Position numbers and translations under genes: made by a program
Part shown: positions 21,961-35,202 of the stretch, piece by piece
Numbering within the stretch: the stretch's first letter is position 1
How the letters are laid out: the number at the start of each line of letters is the position of its first letter
Notes under the pieces: generated by a model
What the model was told of the DNA's origin: nothing
Databases searched by the model: none
What the model saw: the letters and a program-made list of their open reading frames with translations, nothing else
Assembly: GCF_008831285.2 (NCBI RefSeq)
Contig: NC_045140.1
Coordinates: 19,094,370 to 19,158,369, forward strand
Length of the DNA stretch: 64,000 bases
Direction: 5' to 3'
Origin: Nymphaea colorata
Lineage: Eukaryota; Streptophyta; Magnoliopsida; Nymphaeales; Nymphaeaceae

Positions 21961-23680
21961 TATAGTGGCTTTGAGCTTAAGTTGACGAGTTTGTGACCTG
22001 CCCCAACATAACAAAGAAACATCTCTGGAAGGGAATATTGGTCTGCTCACGCTGTAACAAGAAATAGCAGAAAAATGAACCATTTTCCCCTCTTTCCCAA
22101 ATAACCAATTCCTTATAGCAACTTCAAGCAGCCAAAAACACAAAATAACAACCTAGCTCTCAAATTACTGAATACCCAAATCTGAAATTAGCTTCAACCG
22201 GCGAACGTGCTGCAGATAACAAAAATATTCCTTCACGGACAGAAGAATTAAAGTAAATCAACCAATATTTCCAGAACATTCAGACGCTATAGACTGAAAA
22301 GTTCTGCTTTTGGGCTCCAAAAAATAATGAATACCGAAAATTGAATTAGCAGCAATCAGCATAATACTGCCTCCAATGAACCTTGTCCTTCACCATTAGA
22401 ATTAGCTTTACATCAGAATAACTGCCTCAGGAAAAATATTTCCTCCACGATATGGGAGGAAGGACCAGAAAGAGCGGGCCATTTTGCATAGGAGGGAAGA
22501 TGAAAAATAACGATGTCGCAAGAATCTACGCTTAGGGGGAAGACGTGTCTACCTTGCTTTTCTGGTACCGCAAGGGATTGGTGGTGGCGATGCAACCTGC
22601 TGGGAGCTCCTTATTCCTCCCCTCGAGGCTCTGCGTCGATCAAAATGGGTGCAATCCTTCTGTCATTGGACCGACTGCCATGGTAGCACCAGCATGTATG
22701 CGGGGACGAAACTTATCCAGACCCCTCGTACCAGAGTATAGATTTTAGCCTTTTAGGCGCCTTCCCCTTTTCGGACCATAATAATAATAATATTATTACT
22801 AATAATAGTAATAATAACTACATTGTGGCCTTTTAGTGGTGTTTTATTGTGAACGCCACCTCACTCGCCGTTTATTTATTTAGATATTTATTTATTAGTT
22901 TATAATTGTTTTTAAATATGTTATTAAGGTAGCATTTTCATAAAAATAACCAAATTTTTAATCAAATATGACCTAAGCTCCTGGTTCGTGGTATAAACCG
23001 ACATTTTTTAAAGTCGTCTTCTAAAAAAAATTGTATTAGTTGCATCCGTTTTGAATCCGTTTAGATAAGATTTGGTAAAGAAATTTGGATCCAATTAATA
23101 ATCAGATTCAGTTTCGATATGCAGTTTCAGTTTTATAACCAAATCCAAATATGAGATCTGTCTCATTGTCTGGGATCCGATAAAGGTCTGACCTGATCAC
23201 ATATGTCAGTATCAAATCCCAATTATGTTTAAAACGAAATAGGCATTGAATCCAAATCCAATTACATAGAATCCGACCGTTCGATTTCAAGAAGGCCGGA
23301 TCCATATTCCGAACTGTTTACGTCCCTAGCTACATTCCATGGCTTTGGATTTTATGTGATATGAATTTTGTGAATGCTCCTAACAAATGGGACAACTATA
23401 CAAGCTACATGTGTATGTATATATAGGCAAATTTTTATTTTTATTCCATTTAATGCAACATCACTATATATAGACAAAGAAAATTCGAAATTAGCCGGCT
23501 GATGTTGTTATATGTTCAAACATTTGAATCTCACTACTAAATGCAATATAGACTATCACAAAAAATATTTGAAACCGTCACTGCACCATATTATTAACGG
23601 ATTTCAATTCCTTATAAATGAATATTAAGGCGCTGATACAAAGTAATCCACCCAACTGTGTTGGTTCAATCTACCAGTTT

Positions 23681-23703
23681 TTTTTTTTTTTTTTTTTTTT
23701 TTT
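23681..23703. repeat. Poly(T) tract
   Basis: A run of more than 20 T, possibly the tail of an old retroposon or simple slippage. Confidence 0.8.
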
Positions 23704-23842
23704 GCCCGGTGACTGGATCTGCCTTTTTTCTATATCAAAAAGTTTAGACATATAATGCATGGTATCATCAAGCGAAGCGACAGAGTACATCTTTTATGAC
23801 AATTTTTGACGATTTAAAATAAAAAATAACTATCCAATTACG

Positions 23843-23848
<6 letters not shown>

Positions 23849-23880
<32 letters not shown>
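23849..23880. repeat. (TA)n microsatellite
   Basis: Pure alternating TA, about 16 units, between the divergent genes. Confidence 0.85.
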
Positions 23881-23881
<1 letters not shown>

Positions 23882-24000
23882 AGCCTTAACAACCTTTTAA
23901 GTTATTGATATTTGGAATTTTTTAAAATAAAAGAGTGAGGTTTAAAAAGAACAATTTGCGAAGAAGGATGGAGAGTAGAGGCGTTACATATATGCCATGA

Positions 24001-26626
24001 AGACACGCTTTGAAAATTCGTGTCCGCGAGCTTGACCGGGACCCACAAGGTTACCGCGAAATCATCAACTTATTTGACGATCTCTGGCGGGTCCTCTCTC
24101 TCTCTTCTGTCTGTTTTCACCTCTCTTATATATATGTTCTTTCTCTGGCAATAGATCGGGTGATCATCCAACGACAACACCCCGGAACTCCAACCATTCC
24201 ACTTCCATCTCGGTTTTGTTCCCTGATCTCCATTCTTTTATCTTTTTCTCTTTTTGTGGGGATTTGATTCCCATCGCGCCTGTCCTTTACGTCGTTCGCG
24301 ATTTGCATGTCGTCTGAACTCGTCGGCGTATAATTTTTTCTTCTCAAATTGGATTCGTAACTTTCTCGATGTTTACATGCACTAAAATTGCGAATTGAAG
24401 GTTTGTGATTGTTTTGTGTATCAGAATCGATTTCTTTTTCTTGCTTTTTACCTTTCCCCACATTTAGTTTGTGATTGTTCATGTGTATCAGAACCGGTAT
24501 CTTTTTCTTGCTTTCACCTTTCCTCCCATTTATTGCGGTTAGTTTTGGATGCATTCTGAGGGGGGAAAACATGAATTCTATGGTTTGGGGGCCAGATTTT
24601 TAGGTTGGTCGTTGGTTTTCATTGATTATTAATTTAGTGATCGTCGGATTGTGCATGTAAACCATCAAAGTGGTTGATTTCATTCCAGAGGATTAAGGAC
24701 GTCGTTTTGTGTCATAGAATGAATATTTTTTTCTCCGGTGAGGCTGCAAATTGTGAACATATAAAAAATTGACCTGTCCTACATGAACGACCTGTGGATT
24801 GGAGGTACTTGAACGATCTTTCATATGTTACGCTTTCAAGGGTGATACCCTGGTGGAGTTGGTTTATTTGATGCCGAATGTGATGGGATTTCATGATTTT
24901 TTTTTTCCCAAATAACTTTTGCTATTAGATACAAGCTGGATTACCTGGCAGCTCAATCTGTTAAATACCATTGCAAATTGGGCTGATTGATTTGGGAGCT
25001 GTTCTGATTGGTTCCCATGCTGTCGGTGCCATTTACATTATCTTGTTTCTCTGCATCTTTGCATGCTTCACCTGTAGAATGCTAAGGGCGCTTTTGATTT
25101 CTCAGACTGTGCTATTTGGCTGTACGTTCACCATGATATTTGGCTGTACATTCTCCAAGACATACTTTTTTAACCTAAAACAAGGTGATCAAGTCGGCGC
25201 TCCAACTTTCTTCACTTGATTTAAGGTTTTAAGCTTGCATGGTGGGAAGGGAAGAACTGGCGTTTGTTTTGATTGCCTTGCTTACGTTAGAATAACCTTG
25301 ACATAAAGTGAAGATTATCTGGGCAATAAAAGCATGGGAGGGGTGAGAGAACCATAGGAAGGAAACTAGCACTTCCAACGAGGCAATGAAAATTATGGTG
25401 TCGTGATTTGAGATTCCCTGATGCTTCAGCTATGGTTATTTCATCAAAACCCTTAACTTCACACCTCATGATATTGGCCTTCTGCTGGGATTTCCCTTAG
25501 TCATTGTATACATCAAAGGCAGATTGAAACCTCGTGTTAGTCCGTTATTTGCTATTGCAAGCAACTTGCAATTTTTAGTTGGTTCAGTTTCATTACAGAC
25601 CCTTTATGCAATATTTTTGTCTTTTAGACAAGGCCCTTTTTACACGTGTAAGCAGAAAAATGATCATGATGGCCTTGGTCATGTGCTTTTTCCAAAAATA
25701 CTGCCTAACTGTTGTTCAGGGATACAGGGAACACGGAAATCTGAATTTTCATGTGTTTAGCGTCCATGTTATCTTGTTTTCTGCTTTTTTTCATGCTTCA
25801 CAATCCATGAAACAGTTTTAACCAACCTCACATTTTGGGATATGCTTGACGACAATTAAAGTTCCCCTGTATATTGTAACTTTCATACTAAAAATAGTTT
25901 TGGAATGACTGGTAGCAGACCTTTCCTGTGTTTCTGAACCCTCCCTGCTCTGTCAACATTTTCATTGTCCTTTCATGAACTGTCGGGCTTATCCCGTCCA
26001 CAATAATCATATGCAGAGACATGTTTTGGAAATTAGCGTACAACAAACACACCAGGCTTTCTCTCTCTCTGTCTTTCTCTCGCATGTGCTTTCTCTTTCT
26101 ATGCATGCCATGCCATTGGCATGGTTGGCAACACTGATCCTGAGCCATGGAAAGAAAGAAGAGCAAGAGGAAAATACTTTCCCCTAAACATTTTGCTTAC
26201 ATTTTTATTATACCCGTCTCCCTTTTTTAAGAAATAATTTTCTTATATCCATCTCTAAGATTTTGGGCCTATGGGAATTCTCTGGTGCCACAGAAGATAG
26301 TTAGCAGTGTGACCTTTTTTCTTTTCCCTGGTATATGTCTCATCCTTTAAAATTTCTTTCATGTTGTTGAATATGCACCCTGATTTAAGTTTTTCATGGA
26401 TGGCTGCTTATTTCGAAAGTAATTTTTTTTAGGAATGTAACATATAGTTCTGTTAGATTACATGTTTCTAGATTCATCGCAAAGTTTGTTATGTTTGCCA
26501 TGCCATGCTTCTCCTCCTTTAAAAGTAGCATTTTCATGGCCAATCATAATCCAATTATTTCTTATGGGCAGATGCTTTGCAGATAACATTTCCATTACAC
26601 TTCTCTACTGTAACATGAAAGCAGCT
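24001..26626 (+). promoter_or_regulatory. Likely 5' UTR and leader intron of the TBC gene
   Basis: CT-rich sequence from about 24080 to 24250 resembles a plant 5' UTR. The first coding exon begins after an acceptor-like GCAG at 26624. No coding exon is recognised between them, so a long leader intron is inferred. Transcript data would be needed to place the start site. Confidence 0.4.
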
Positions 26627-29600
26627 ATGGAAGATCATGAAATGGAGAAGAGAAAAGCTGTTGAAGAATTAGAAACAGGAGATCTTCCTCCTATTAGGCC
26701 AGTTGATAAATTTGGTTTTGTTAAGAAAGATCAAGCTGCAGAAACTCTCAAGAAGACCAGGTCAAGCATTGAGCATGAGAGGTAGGAATCTGCACACTCT
26801 ATGATCTTCACATGGATCTGTTAGTCCTGTATGTTGAAAAGCCAAACTAACTAGTCAGTTGATTTTATAACTGATCCGCCCCTTTGTTTGATAAGGCTGA
26901 CTATTATCCTATTGTTCTTAAAAGTGTAAAATTTATAGAATGTTGTCAAAGCAAAATTAGTAATCACTAATCAGTATTCACCTCAAAGAGATGATTGTCG
27001 CACCATTGTAGTAGTAAACTGTTGTAGCTGTTGATTAGTTTAAAATCTTAGATTGTTGGATGTAGCTCAATTTTTATCATTTTAACCTACATTACTAGCT
27101 TCAGAGGTCTAAAATTGAACATAGACCATCAACCTTATACTTACTAAGTGAACAAATCAAAGGGAAAGTTGTGAAATCCAATTGATGTCTTTCAAGTCAG
27201 TTCGCTGAAACAGTATCCACACACAAACTCTCTCTCTCTGTCCTCTTGTTGAGGGAGTGGGTTGTTGTTGTGGTGGTTTTAGGGCCGGGGTGGGGGGGGG
27301 GGGGGGGTGTTGGGAAAGAGCCGTTGGCTTCACCTTCCCTTTGTGTTCTTAGATGATGTGTGTGCATGAAGATATGCATATGCATGGCAGGTTAAATTGT
27401 ATGATGAGTGTAGGCATGTACTTTGAGTTGATGCATGATAAGTGTATGCATGGTTATGGTGCATAACTGCATGTTAGACTTTACCTTATTTCTGCATGTA
27501 AAGGAGTGCAGTTAAGATGCACATGGATGCATGTGAGGATGTCTGACACGAGTGGATAGGTGTTGGTGCAGACCTAATTTTATGCATATGTTTGTAAGCA
27601 GGTATAGATAGGTAGATGTGTTATGGCAGTTGGTGTGCATATTACTTATGCATGTTATCGCCACACAGAGATGTATGGTGGGATTATCGTTGTTGTTTGT
27701 GTACATGTGAGTATTATGGATGAATATCTAAAGTAAATAGTGAGGGGGCATCACAGCACATACAATTTACATGCTATGTTGTGTGTGCATGCATCTAATA
27801 GACGTGCATGGTGGGTCCTCTTTTTTTCACTATGACCGTTTTGTGATGTATCTGTAAACACCAGTTTTCTGAGTGTATGTAGAATGCCAAACATGCTTAT
27901 CTGTAGGCTCAAACACCATGCTTATCCACAGGGCCTAATGCCATGCTTCCTTCAGTATCTAGAACTATATTTCTTGCTGTCCTTGCTTTGCAATTATATT
28001 TACCACTGGAAACACTGTTCAAGTTATCCATTTGTTACTTACGCTCCTTTTGGGCATTCACTATGCTTTCAAGTTCTTCTCAGGGAGGAAAGGAGGACTA
28101 GGAAATGGAGAAAAATGATTGGCGCAGGTAGCAGCGATTGGAAGCATTATGTAAGAAGAAAGCCTGTGGTAGTTAAAAGACGTGTAAGGAAGGGGATCCC
28201 AGATTGCTTAAGAGGTCTCGTCTGGCAGCTGTTATCAGGCAGCAGGGATCTCTTGTTGATGAATCCAGGTGTTTATGAGGTAATCATCTATAATTTGTTA
28301 TGTGATGAAAGATCGCTAGTTACTCATTTTTCTTTTCTATTATCCACCTCCAGATGTTTAGTGACATAGAATCACTTTTCAGATTTAGTTCTGGCTGTGC
28401 AGATTGATTGCGTGAAGAGCTTTTGTTGCACATTTATTTGGTGCAAATGACAAGCATCATTGCAATTCCTATTCCATGTGGTGCTAAAAACTAAGCCAGC
28501 ATATCCAGTTTATACTAATAGCCTTCCATGAATTTAGGTGTTCATGGTCTTCTGTGTTACCTTGATAAAGAGATGTGTCTAACAAGTTTAGGTTACTTGG
28601 ACAAAGCATTTCACTGGTGCCATATTTGTTAGTCTTTCTAGGTCACGTTGGCTTAGAACTTGAAAAGCTCCTGAAATGTGAAAAAGAATTCTTAATCTTA
28701 GGTTACTTGGGCAGTTCAGTTTCTGTTGTGCATTGACCATAACATAACTTGATGATTTTTTTTTTCTTTCTTCTTAATTTCATTTTTGCAGAATGTGCAT
28801 GACCACAGAAGCTAGAAACTGAAAAATTTTCAGATTTCTTTCCACATAATTATGTTTCTTTCTACCCCTACTCTAGAAAAGTTCTCCAGTCTGCTTACTG
28901 AGCTGCTAATTTTCCATTTCATTTTGGTTTTCACAAAATTCTTTTGTTTCAGCAATTAGTTATTTATGAGACTTCTCCATCGGAGCTGGAAATAATTCGG
29001 GACATATCTCGAACTTTCCCTTCACACATATTCTTCCAGCAGAGACATGGACCAGGTCAAAGGTCTTTGTACAATGTTCTAAAGGCATACTCTGTGTATG
29101 ACAGGGATGTTGGTTATGTTCAGGTATAGATGTAACTCTCGTTGTCAAAGTTTGAAATCTGAATTACATGTGAATCATTTTTCTTCTTACACCATTGAAT
29201 TGATTTGTTTTTGGAAACTTTTCAAACTTGCAGGGCATGGGATTTTTGGCAGGTTTGCTCCTCCTCTACATGAGTGAAGAAGATGCATTTTGGCTACTTG
29301 TTGCTTTGTTAAAAGGTGCTGTACATGCTCCAATGGAAGGGTTATATTTGGTAAGTCTGCTTCATTTTGCATGTTCTTTATTTGGTTTTTTGACATGCCA
29401 ATCTTCTGAATTTCTCAAAAGACTATGAATTTCTCAAAGACTATGAACACAACACTGAGTCATAGTCTAACAATATGACTACTCAACAAATGATTTAACA
29501 CTCCTGAAAAACATTATTAGATTTTTATTCACTTTTTGATTTAAAGGATGCTGAACATTATTATGCTGTGACATGAGACCTCTTAATCTAGCCTCATATG

Positions 29601-32435
29601 TTATTTAATGGTTTCTCCCCATGACTACTATCTGCTGCTGACTTTTTTGGTGTAAGATCAATTATATGGAATCACTCATCATATCAGGAGGATACAACAC
29701 TTGGGGATCCAATTAGTCTGTTGAAGAATTTTAGGCATAAATAAGAAATTGGGATTCATGTTGCTATCTAATACTGGTTCATGTCTTATAATCTCTTCTT
29801 AGTGGCAGTTGCATGATTGTCCAGTCGTTTTATGGTTTTGTCTGCCACTGTCTGTGGGACAGAGCTGCTTTTGTTGAAGGCATCATGGGAGAGCTCAGGT
29901 TGCAGAGTGGCAGATGTGGGGACTTTCTTCATGGTCTTCACCTCTACGCTCTCTGCTTCTCCCTCTTCACTCATTTATTCTATGCTAATTTTTCTTTGTT
30001 ACCATTTCTGACAATCTGAAGTACGGAAATTTTTATCCAACAGGCTGGGTTGCCTCTTGTCCAGCAATATCTTTTTCAGTTTGATCAATTGGTGAAAGAG
30101 CAGTTGCCAAGACTTGGTGAACATTTTTCTAGAGAAGCAATAAATCCAAGCATGTACGCAAGTCAGTGGTTCATTACAGTCTTCACGTACTCCTTCCCAT
30201 TCTCTTTGGCTCTCCGGATCTGGGATGTTTTCCTTCATGAGGTCGTGCTTTCTCATTTTTAATTAAGTAAATTTTTAATGAATTTAATGTGAAATTTAGG
30301 TGAAGATTACATAGAAATATCTGGGATGTTTGGAATTTGAAAGGTATTTGTGGGAACCTACTGCTACTGGGGTTTGCGTGGTTTATAATGCATGCCATAT
30401 TAAAATTACATGACTATTAGTGTCCCTTGACATTGACTTCAGCTCTTATGGGATAACAACTCATTGTCTTGGGCAGGAGAAATTTTTGAATGCCACTCCA
30501 GTATGACCTTACTAAAGATGTGAAATGGGAACTTCATGTTTTTCATGTGTTGAATTTGGTTCTAGCATGGGGTTCTGGCGTGAGCCCTATCAGTACGGGA
30601 CTTGCTTTAATTCTGTCTGATGATATGGACAGCTAAATCTGGCATGGATTTGATTGGTGTCATCACGTATGATGGTTGGTGCAGTTGAGAGAGAACCTTG
30701 ATTTTCTTAGTTATGTTTTTGGTGCTATATAATTTGTTTATTGCTTTAAGAACAATAAGCATGCAAAATGATAATCCCATACATGTTATCCATTGGGTCA
30801 AATGTGGATATGACATCTAAAATTTTGCATTAGGCAGAACACACAAGCAACTGCATTTTCTAGATATGTCGAGGACATCATAGGATTATAGTGGTGGACG
30901 ATTCATGGCTGTTTTTTCTTTGTCAATGTATTAGAAATGGTCTGCCATATTCTTAGGGTAGACAAGGTAAAAGTTATAATGAAAAATTTGTTTTAAGTGA
31001 TTTTCTTTTTAAGGTGTCTCCCTTCATGGAAAAACATACTTAAGAGTTTTGCGCGTGGGATTTTAAATGGAGAAAAGAAAAAAACTTTTGTTTTACTAAT
31101 CTATAGAATCATATATAATCACTTTAATATTTTCTCATCAAATTATAAACTATGTTCTTTAGTTTCTTCAGCTAACTTTTAGATTTCATAGATCTTGTAT
31201 CTGTAATTCCCATGTTCTCATTCTGCAGAATTTTGCTAGAATTTCAGGATTCTGATACAAATGAGTGATATATAGACAGAGCTTAGTGCTGCTGTATTAC
31301 CACTTGGTGTAATTTTTTTGGTCTCTGCTGCAGGGTGTGAAGATTGTCTTTCGTGTAGGATTGGCTTTGCTTAAGTATTGTCATGATGATCTCGTGAGTG
31401 GCCCTCATCTGTGCTTTTAAATTGTTCTGTATTGGATAAATTTAACCACCTTCTTTGTGTGTCCCTTTTGCCTTTATGCTAATCAGGTCAAATTACCTTT
31501 TGAGAAACTTGTGCATGCTTTGCGCAATTTCCCAGAGGATGCTCTAGATCCAGACACTCTTTTGCCCATGGCATATTCTATAAAGGTTCGATATATGTCA
31601 CTTGTGGTGCATTAAGTTGTTGGACAAATTGCTTATATATATATATATATATATTATTTATGCTATGTTATTATCTTATCAACTTTGTATTCTTCAGTTT
31701 AAGAAGTAGGAACTGGTCTTGCATTTTCCTTTCTGAATTTATACATTTTTGAGGTATTTTGCATGTTTCCCGAATATGGGTGGCATAAAGATAGGGTCCT
31801 GATTTTGGATTTAGGATGTACTGGAATGGTGGAGGAGAACGTCTGAGATATGTTCTCACTCAGCAGTTCACTCAGGTGGAGGACTTTCTGGTGACATCTT
31901 CCACCAAACTATGTTACAAAAGCCATTTTTGCTCAAAATGTCTGTCACCCTTCTGATTACAACAAGGGCAGAAGAGAACAGATCTCAGATGTTGTGTCTG
32001 AGACATTCTGCTTCATGATCTCGAACATATGCTTTCAGGGATCCCAGTGATCTGCTAATGTTACTTGTGGACCTTTTGAAAATTTTACCTGTAGAATTAT
32101 GAGACGACTAATCCAGCTTTGTAACTGAGCCAAGCTTATCGTCCTGTTCAATGGTTGCTTTTTATCTATAAAGTTAGCAGGTACTGGAGTTGGATTCATA
32201 GGAAAGACTAAAGCAGTTATTCAGCTGGTTTCATTATTGTAATTTTCATGTCAGTGAATTAAATACTTAATTCCTGTTAACCTGGTGGCTGTGGCAGGTA
32301 AGTAGGCGTTTAGAGGAGCTCAAGTTGGAATACAGGAAAAGGTCCGAACAAGTTCCTCAACACTCCGAGGCATCAGGAAACGAGTCTGAGGGTCTTAAGT
32401 TGAAAAAATCACCCGGTCAACGTGGGGTATCATAG
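26627..32435 (+). CDS. TBC-domain Rab GTPase-activating protein (PAM1/Gyp1-like)
   Basis: Eight exons: 26627-26781, 28084-28279, 28953-29123, 29234-29350, 30044-30241, 31334-31393, 31487-31585, 32298-32435; all GT-AG and in phase, 377 aa. The TBC domain begins near RKGIPDCLRGLVWQLLSG. It holds the dual-finger catalytic motifs: IIRDISRTFP (I131-x-x-D134-x-x-R137, the arginine finger) and YVQGM with Q174 (the glutamine finger). Both are intact, so Rab-GAP activity is expected: stimulating GTP hydrolysis on a Rab protein in membrane traffic. The N terminus PPIRPVDKFGFVKK and the C-terminal SRRLEELKLEY tail match the plant PAM1 group (recalled as At5g15930/At3g02460). The Met at 26627 is chosen because a Met-Glu-Lys-Arg-Lys start before PVDxFGF is usual; an ATG at 26614 is in the same frame but upstream of the putative acceptor. 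The Rab partner is unknown. Confidence 0.88.
27292..27307. repeat. Poly(G) tract, G16
   Basis: G16 follows GGGCCGGGGT in intron 1 of the TBC gene. Nearby G runs make G-quadruplex formation possible on the transcript strand; length may be misassembled. Confidence 0.8.
27370..27810. repeat. TGCATG-rich degenerate minisatellite
   Basis: About ten occurrences of TGCATG/ATGCAT words spaced a few tens of bases apart, mixed with GATGTGTG-like words, inside intron 1 of the TBC gene. The short ORFs here are His/Thr-rich artefacts. Confidence 0.6.
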
Positions 32436-32513
32436 TTTATGCGAGTCATCCGCCACTATGTCCATCTGGAAAATGCAGTGATACATTCATCCAATTGAAG
32501 TACCAACAAGGTA

Positions 32514-32555
32514 CTCTCTCTCTCTCTCTTTCTCTCTTGTGTGTGTGTGTGTGTG
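32514..32555. repeat. (CT)n-(GT)n microsatellite in TBC 3' UTR
   Basis: A CT tract passes into a GT tract about 80 bp after the stop codon, hence probably within the 3' UTR. Confidence 0.8.
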
Positions 32556-33139
32556 AGGGTTGTGTTTTGACCAAGAAATGTTAAAACGTATTTGCAGCTT
32601 TAGCAGTAACGTTCATGTCTGCTGATTGAATGAACATGGAAGGACTGAAGTACTTCTATTGCTGTGCTCCCATGACATGCTAGAGCAAGTGTGAAGGCAA
32701 CGAAACATGATGGGATTGCCTAAAAGCAACTCCGTGGATTTACCCCATCAGTTGCAAGACGAAGTATTAGGTTGTAATTTCAGCTGTATAGTAGCCCCTT
32801 TCCATAAGGAAACAGATGTGATTCTTCAGATGATTTGATAATCTAAGTTCTTTTGCTCTCTCTCTCAACTTTGGTGGAGCTACAATGCACTCTGGCTGGC
32901 AGGCTGACTGCCCACAACGATATCTGATTCCCATGCTTGACAGCAACACATCGTTAGTTTGGCAACAAACATAGCAACAATTTTTGGTTCTTTGTAGCGA
33001 ATTGGGAGAAATACTACCACATTTGGGCTGGTCCTTTGGAACTCATCAACAGAGCAAAGACATGAGATTAATTATAGCAGGCCATGGTATCCATAGATAC
33101 TAGCTTGAGTAGGGCGCCACTCTTATTTTAAAACTGTCT

Positions 33140-33370
33140 ATAGCCGTGCTTAGGCTTTAAAATCTGGGATTAGATCGACTCGATAATTTATTTTTAATAT
33201 TATTTTATATAATAAAACAATTTAAAACATATTTTCTCATTATATATATATATATATATATTGAGAAAATATGTTTTTTAATTATATATGGTTACTCATG
33301 AACATATATGTAATTAAAAAACATATTTTTTCAATATATATATAGAGTCACCCAATTATCTAACTAACCA
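33140..33370. repeat. AT-rich hairpin element, copy 1
   Basis: A segment starting near GCTTTAAAATCTGGGATTAG contains (TA)n and a long imperfect inverted repeat with arms of about 26-30 bases around GTTACTCATGAA. A related copy lies at about 44800-45030. It is MITE-like in structure, but no clean terminal repeats or target duplication were identified. Confidence 0.6.
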
Positions 33371-34194
33371 TAACCACTCTATTCAACATAACCAGAACCA
33401 CTCAATTCAACATGATAAACGATATGAGAAAAACAAAGAAAAAAAAGTGATGATTAGTTTCATCATCTAGTATTAATATTAGTTTCCACTTTTTTTTTCA
33501 TGTTTTTCTCTCAACCATCTATCTGCAACAAATGAATTACCATAATTAAATGGTTAGGTAATTCTTAATAGTCAAGAGTCAATATATATGGACGGCCATG
33601 AGGGGTTGTCATACACATGTCGACACTTGTTATGGCTTGTTTAAGATACAAATATTTGTGTCCTTATGTGGACCTTGAGATTTGAGATCCCATTTGGCAT
33701 TTTTATTGGCTGCTTGTGAAGTTCTAGCCATGGAGGATTGAGGTCGTTGCACTTGGGTTCATCTTCAAATGACTATCCTTTGAGTTCTATATTACTCAAT
33801 TTTGTAGACTCCACGTAGCACAAATTCACCAAAAATTCTTCATGTTTGAATTCGTCGCAGCATAAGTCTCGCCTTTCTGGTGTAGTGTCAAGCGGAGACA
33901 TTTCTTAAAGCTTTTATGTAAGGCATCTAGCCTTAGGTGGGGTGTGCCCAGAAGGTGTGGAATGAAGATCTAATTATTTGGAAACTGAGATGAGTCCATG
34001 ATTCAAAGTTGTAGTCCACGGTGCAGGAATTTCATTGAACTTGCTTTTATGTTATGTTTGATTACACATAAAGGGTAACTGATATGGAAGTTGAAACATT
34101 GTGAAAGTATCACCAAAATACTAAAAACAGTTTATGAGGGAAAGGGAGACCCAAACCTTCGCTTGAGATGATCAAATATCCTTCCCCTCAAGGA

Positions 34195-34930
34195 ATATAC
34201 ATGGCATAACCAAGTACTGGCTAATTATATCACTCATCTTATTCTCTAACGAGGGTAAGGTCAATGCAGAGCAAGACACTATGTTTCAATTTGTTTGGAT
34301 TAAAGCTATGAAGGAGGAATTGGATGCATCTGCATAAAATAACACATGAGATGTTATTTTGTCTTTCTAAGACAAAATGTTATTAGATGCCGATAAAATT
34401 CAAAAGTGACAGTACTTTTGAAAGGAATGAAATTGGGTTTGTTGCCAAGGGGTAGACACAAACGAATGCAATTAACTACATCTCAAGGCTTGCACATGTA
34501 GCAAAGATGAATATCCTAAGAATTTTATTGTCTTTGTCGCATGCAGATTCACGAATATGTTTCAACTTGATATAAATAATACTTTTACATATAGAGAGCT
34601 TGGAGAAGAGATCAAAATAGAATTATCTTTTAATATTCGATGAATGTAGAGAAAATACAGTTTGCAACCTTAAAAAGGCCATGTATTGTCTCAAGCAGCG
34701 TCCAAAAGCTTGATATTCAAAACTAAGCTAAACTCTGCCCTCCAAAAAAAGGGTTTTTAAAGTAGTTTCAAGGACAAAGATTTTATTTAAATAAAGCAAG
34801 TTGCAAACTAATATAGGGTTTTTGGTTTATGCTGATCATATTGTTATTTAAGAAAACAATTTACAAAATTGAAGGAATATTTTAAAAAAGTTTTTAGCCT
34901 TGAAACGCTTATATACTCCAGGATTGTGTA
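34195..34930 (+). pseudogene. Decayed copia reverse-transcriptase remnant
   Basis: Conceptual translation with many stops and frame changes shows copia RT landmarks in the correct order: IKAMKEELDAS (34300s), MFQLDINNTF with GEEI (about 34560-34600), then FLVYADHIVI in the place of the catalytic YVDDI segment (about 34820-34850), and FKKVFSLETL. It is far older than the two recognisable copia elements in the window. It marks the left edge of the GH3 array. Confidence 0.65.
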
Positions 34931-35202
34931 TTGTTAAATGTACTTTTTGTATTTGACAACACGATTATTTTTTAATTATAAAATATATTATTTATGACGA
35001 TTTTTAGCATACGAAATGATTGTTTCCCGACAACTATTAGAAAAATGAATGTATTGACTCTGTCAGAAGACTCGGAACTAATAAAAAAAAAAACCGAATG
35101 TATTGATGCCCAGAGGTGGAGCAGAGAGAGACAGAGCGAGGGCCGCAGGAGAACGGAGGAAGCAGCAAGTTGAAGCCAAGTCGTAGCGAGTCCGAGCGGA
35201 AA

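Larger units (their letters stand above)
21961..24000. other. Divergent promoter region between FTSHI3 and the TBC gene
   Basis: The two genes are head-to-head, so this 2 kb must carry both promoters. On the minus strand a possible 5' UTR exon ends at a donor-like AAG/GTAGAC near 22550, unproven. From about 22760 rightward the DNA is AT-rich and repeat-like: an ATT/ATA run (22779-22817), a dispersed GATTC/GGATCC-word repeat (about 23040-23310), a T tract and a TA tract. No ORF looks real. Confidence 0.5.

Noticed and set aside
22545-22748. Plus-strand ORF upstream of FTSHI3
   Set aside because: Antisense to the probable FTSHI3 5' UTR; no domain.
24126-24572. 148-codon minus-strand ORF upstream of the TBC gene
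   Set aside because: Lys/Arg/Asn-rich translation of CT-rich 5' UTR-like DNA; no family recognised.
35127-35132. GAGACA (reverse of the auxin-response core TGTCTC) about 70 bp upstream of the GH3-1 ATG, and again near 45820
   Set aside because: A single six-base word is expected by chance in this length of DNA, it lies in a GA-rich tract, and I did not see it upstream of GH3-2, GH3-3 or GH3-4. Not enough for a regulatory claim.
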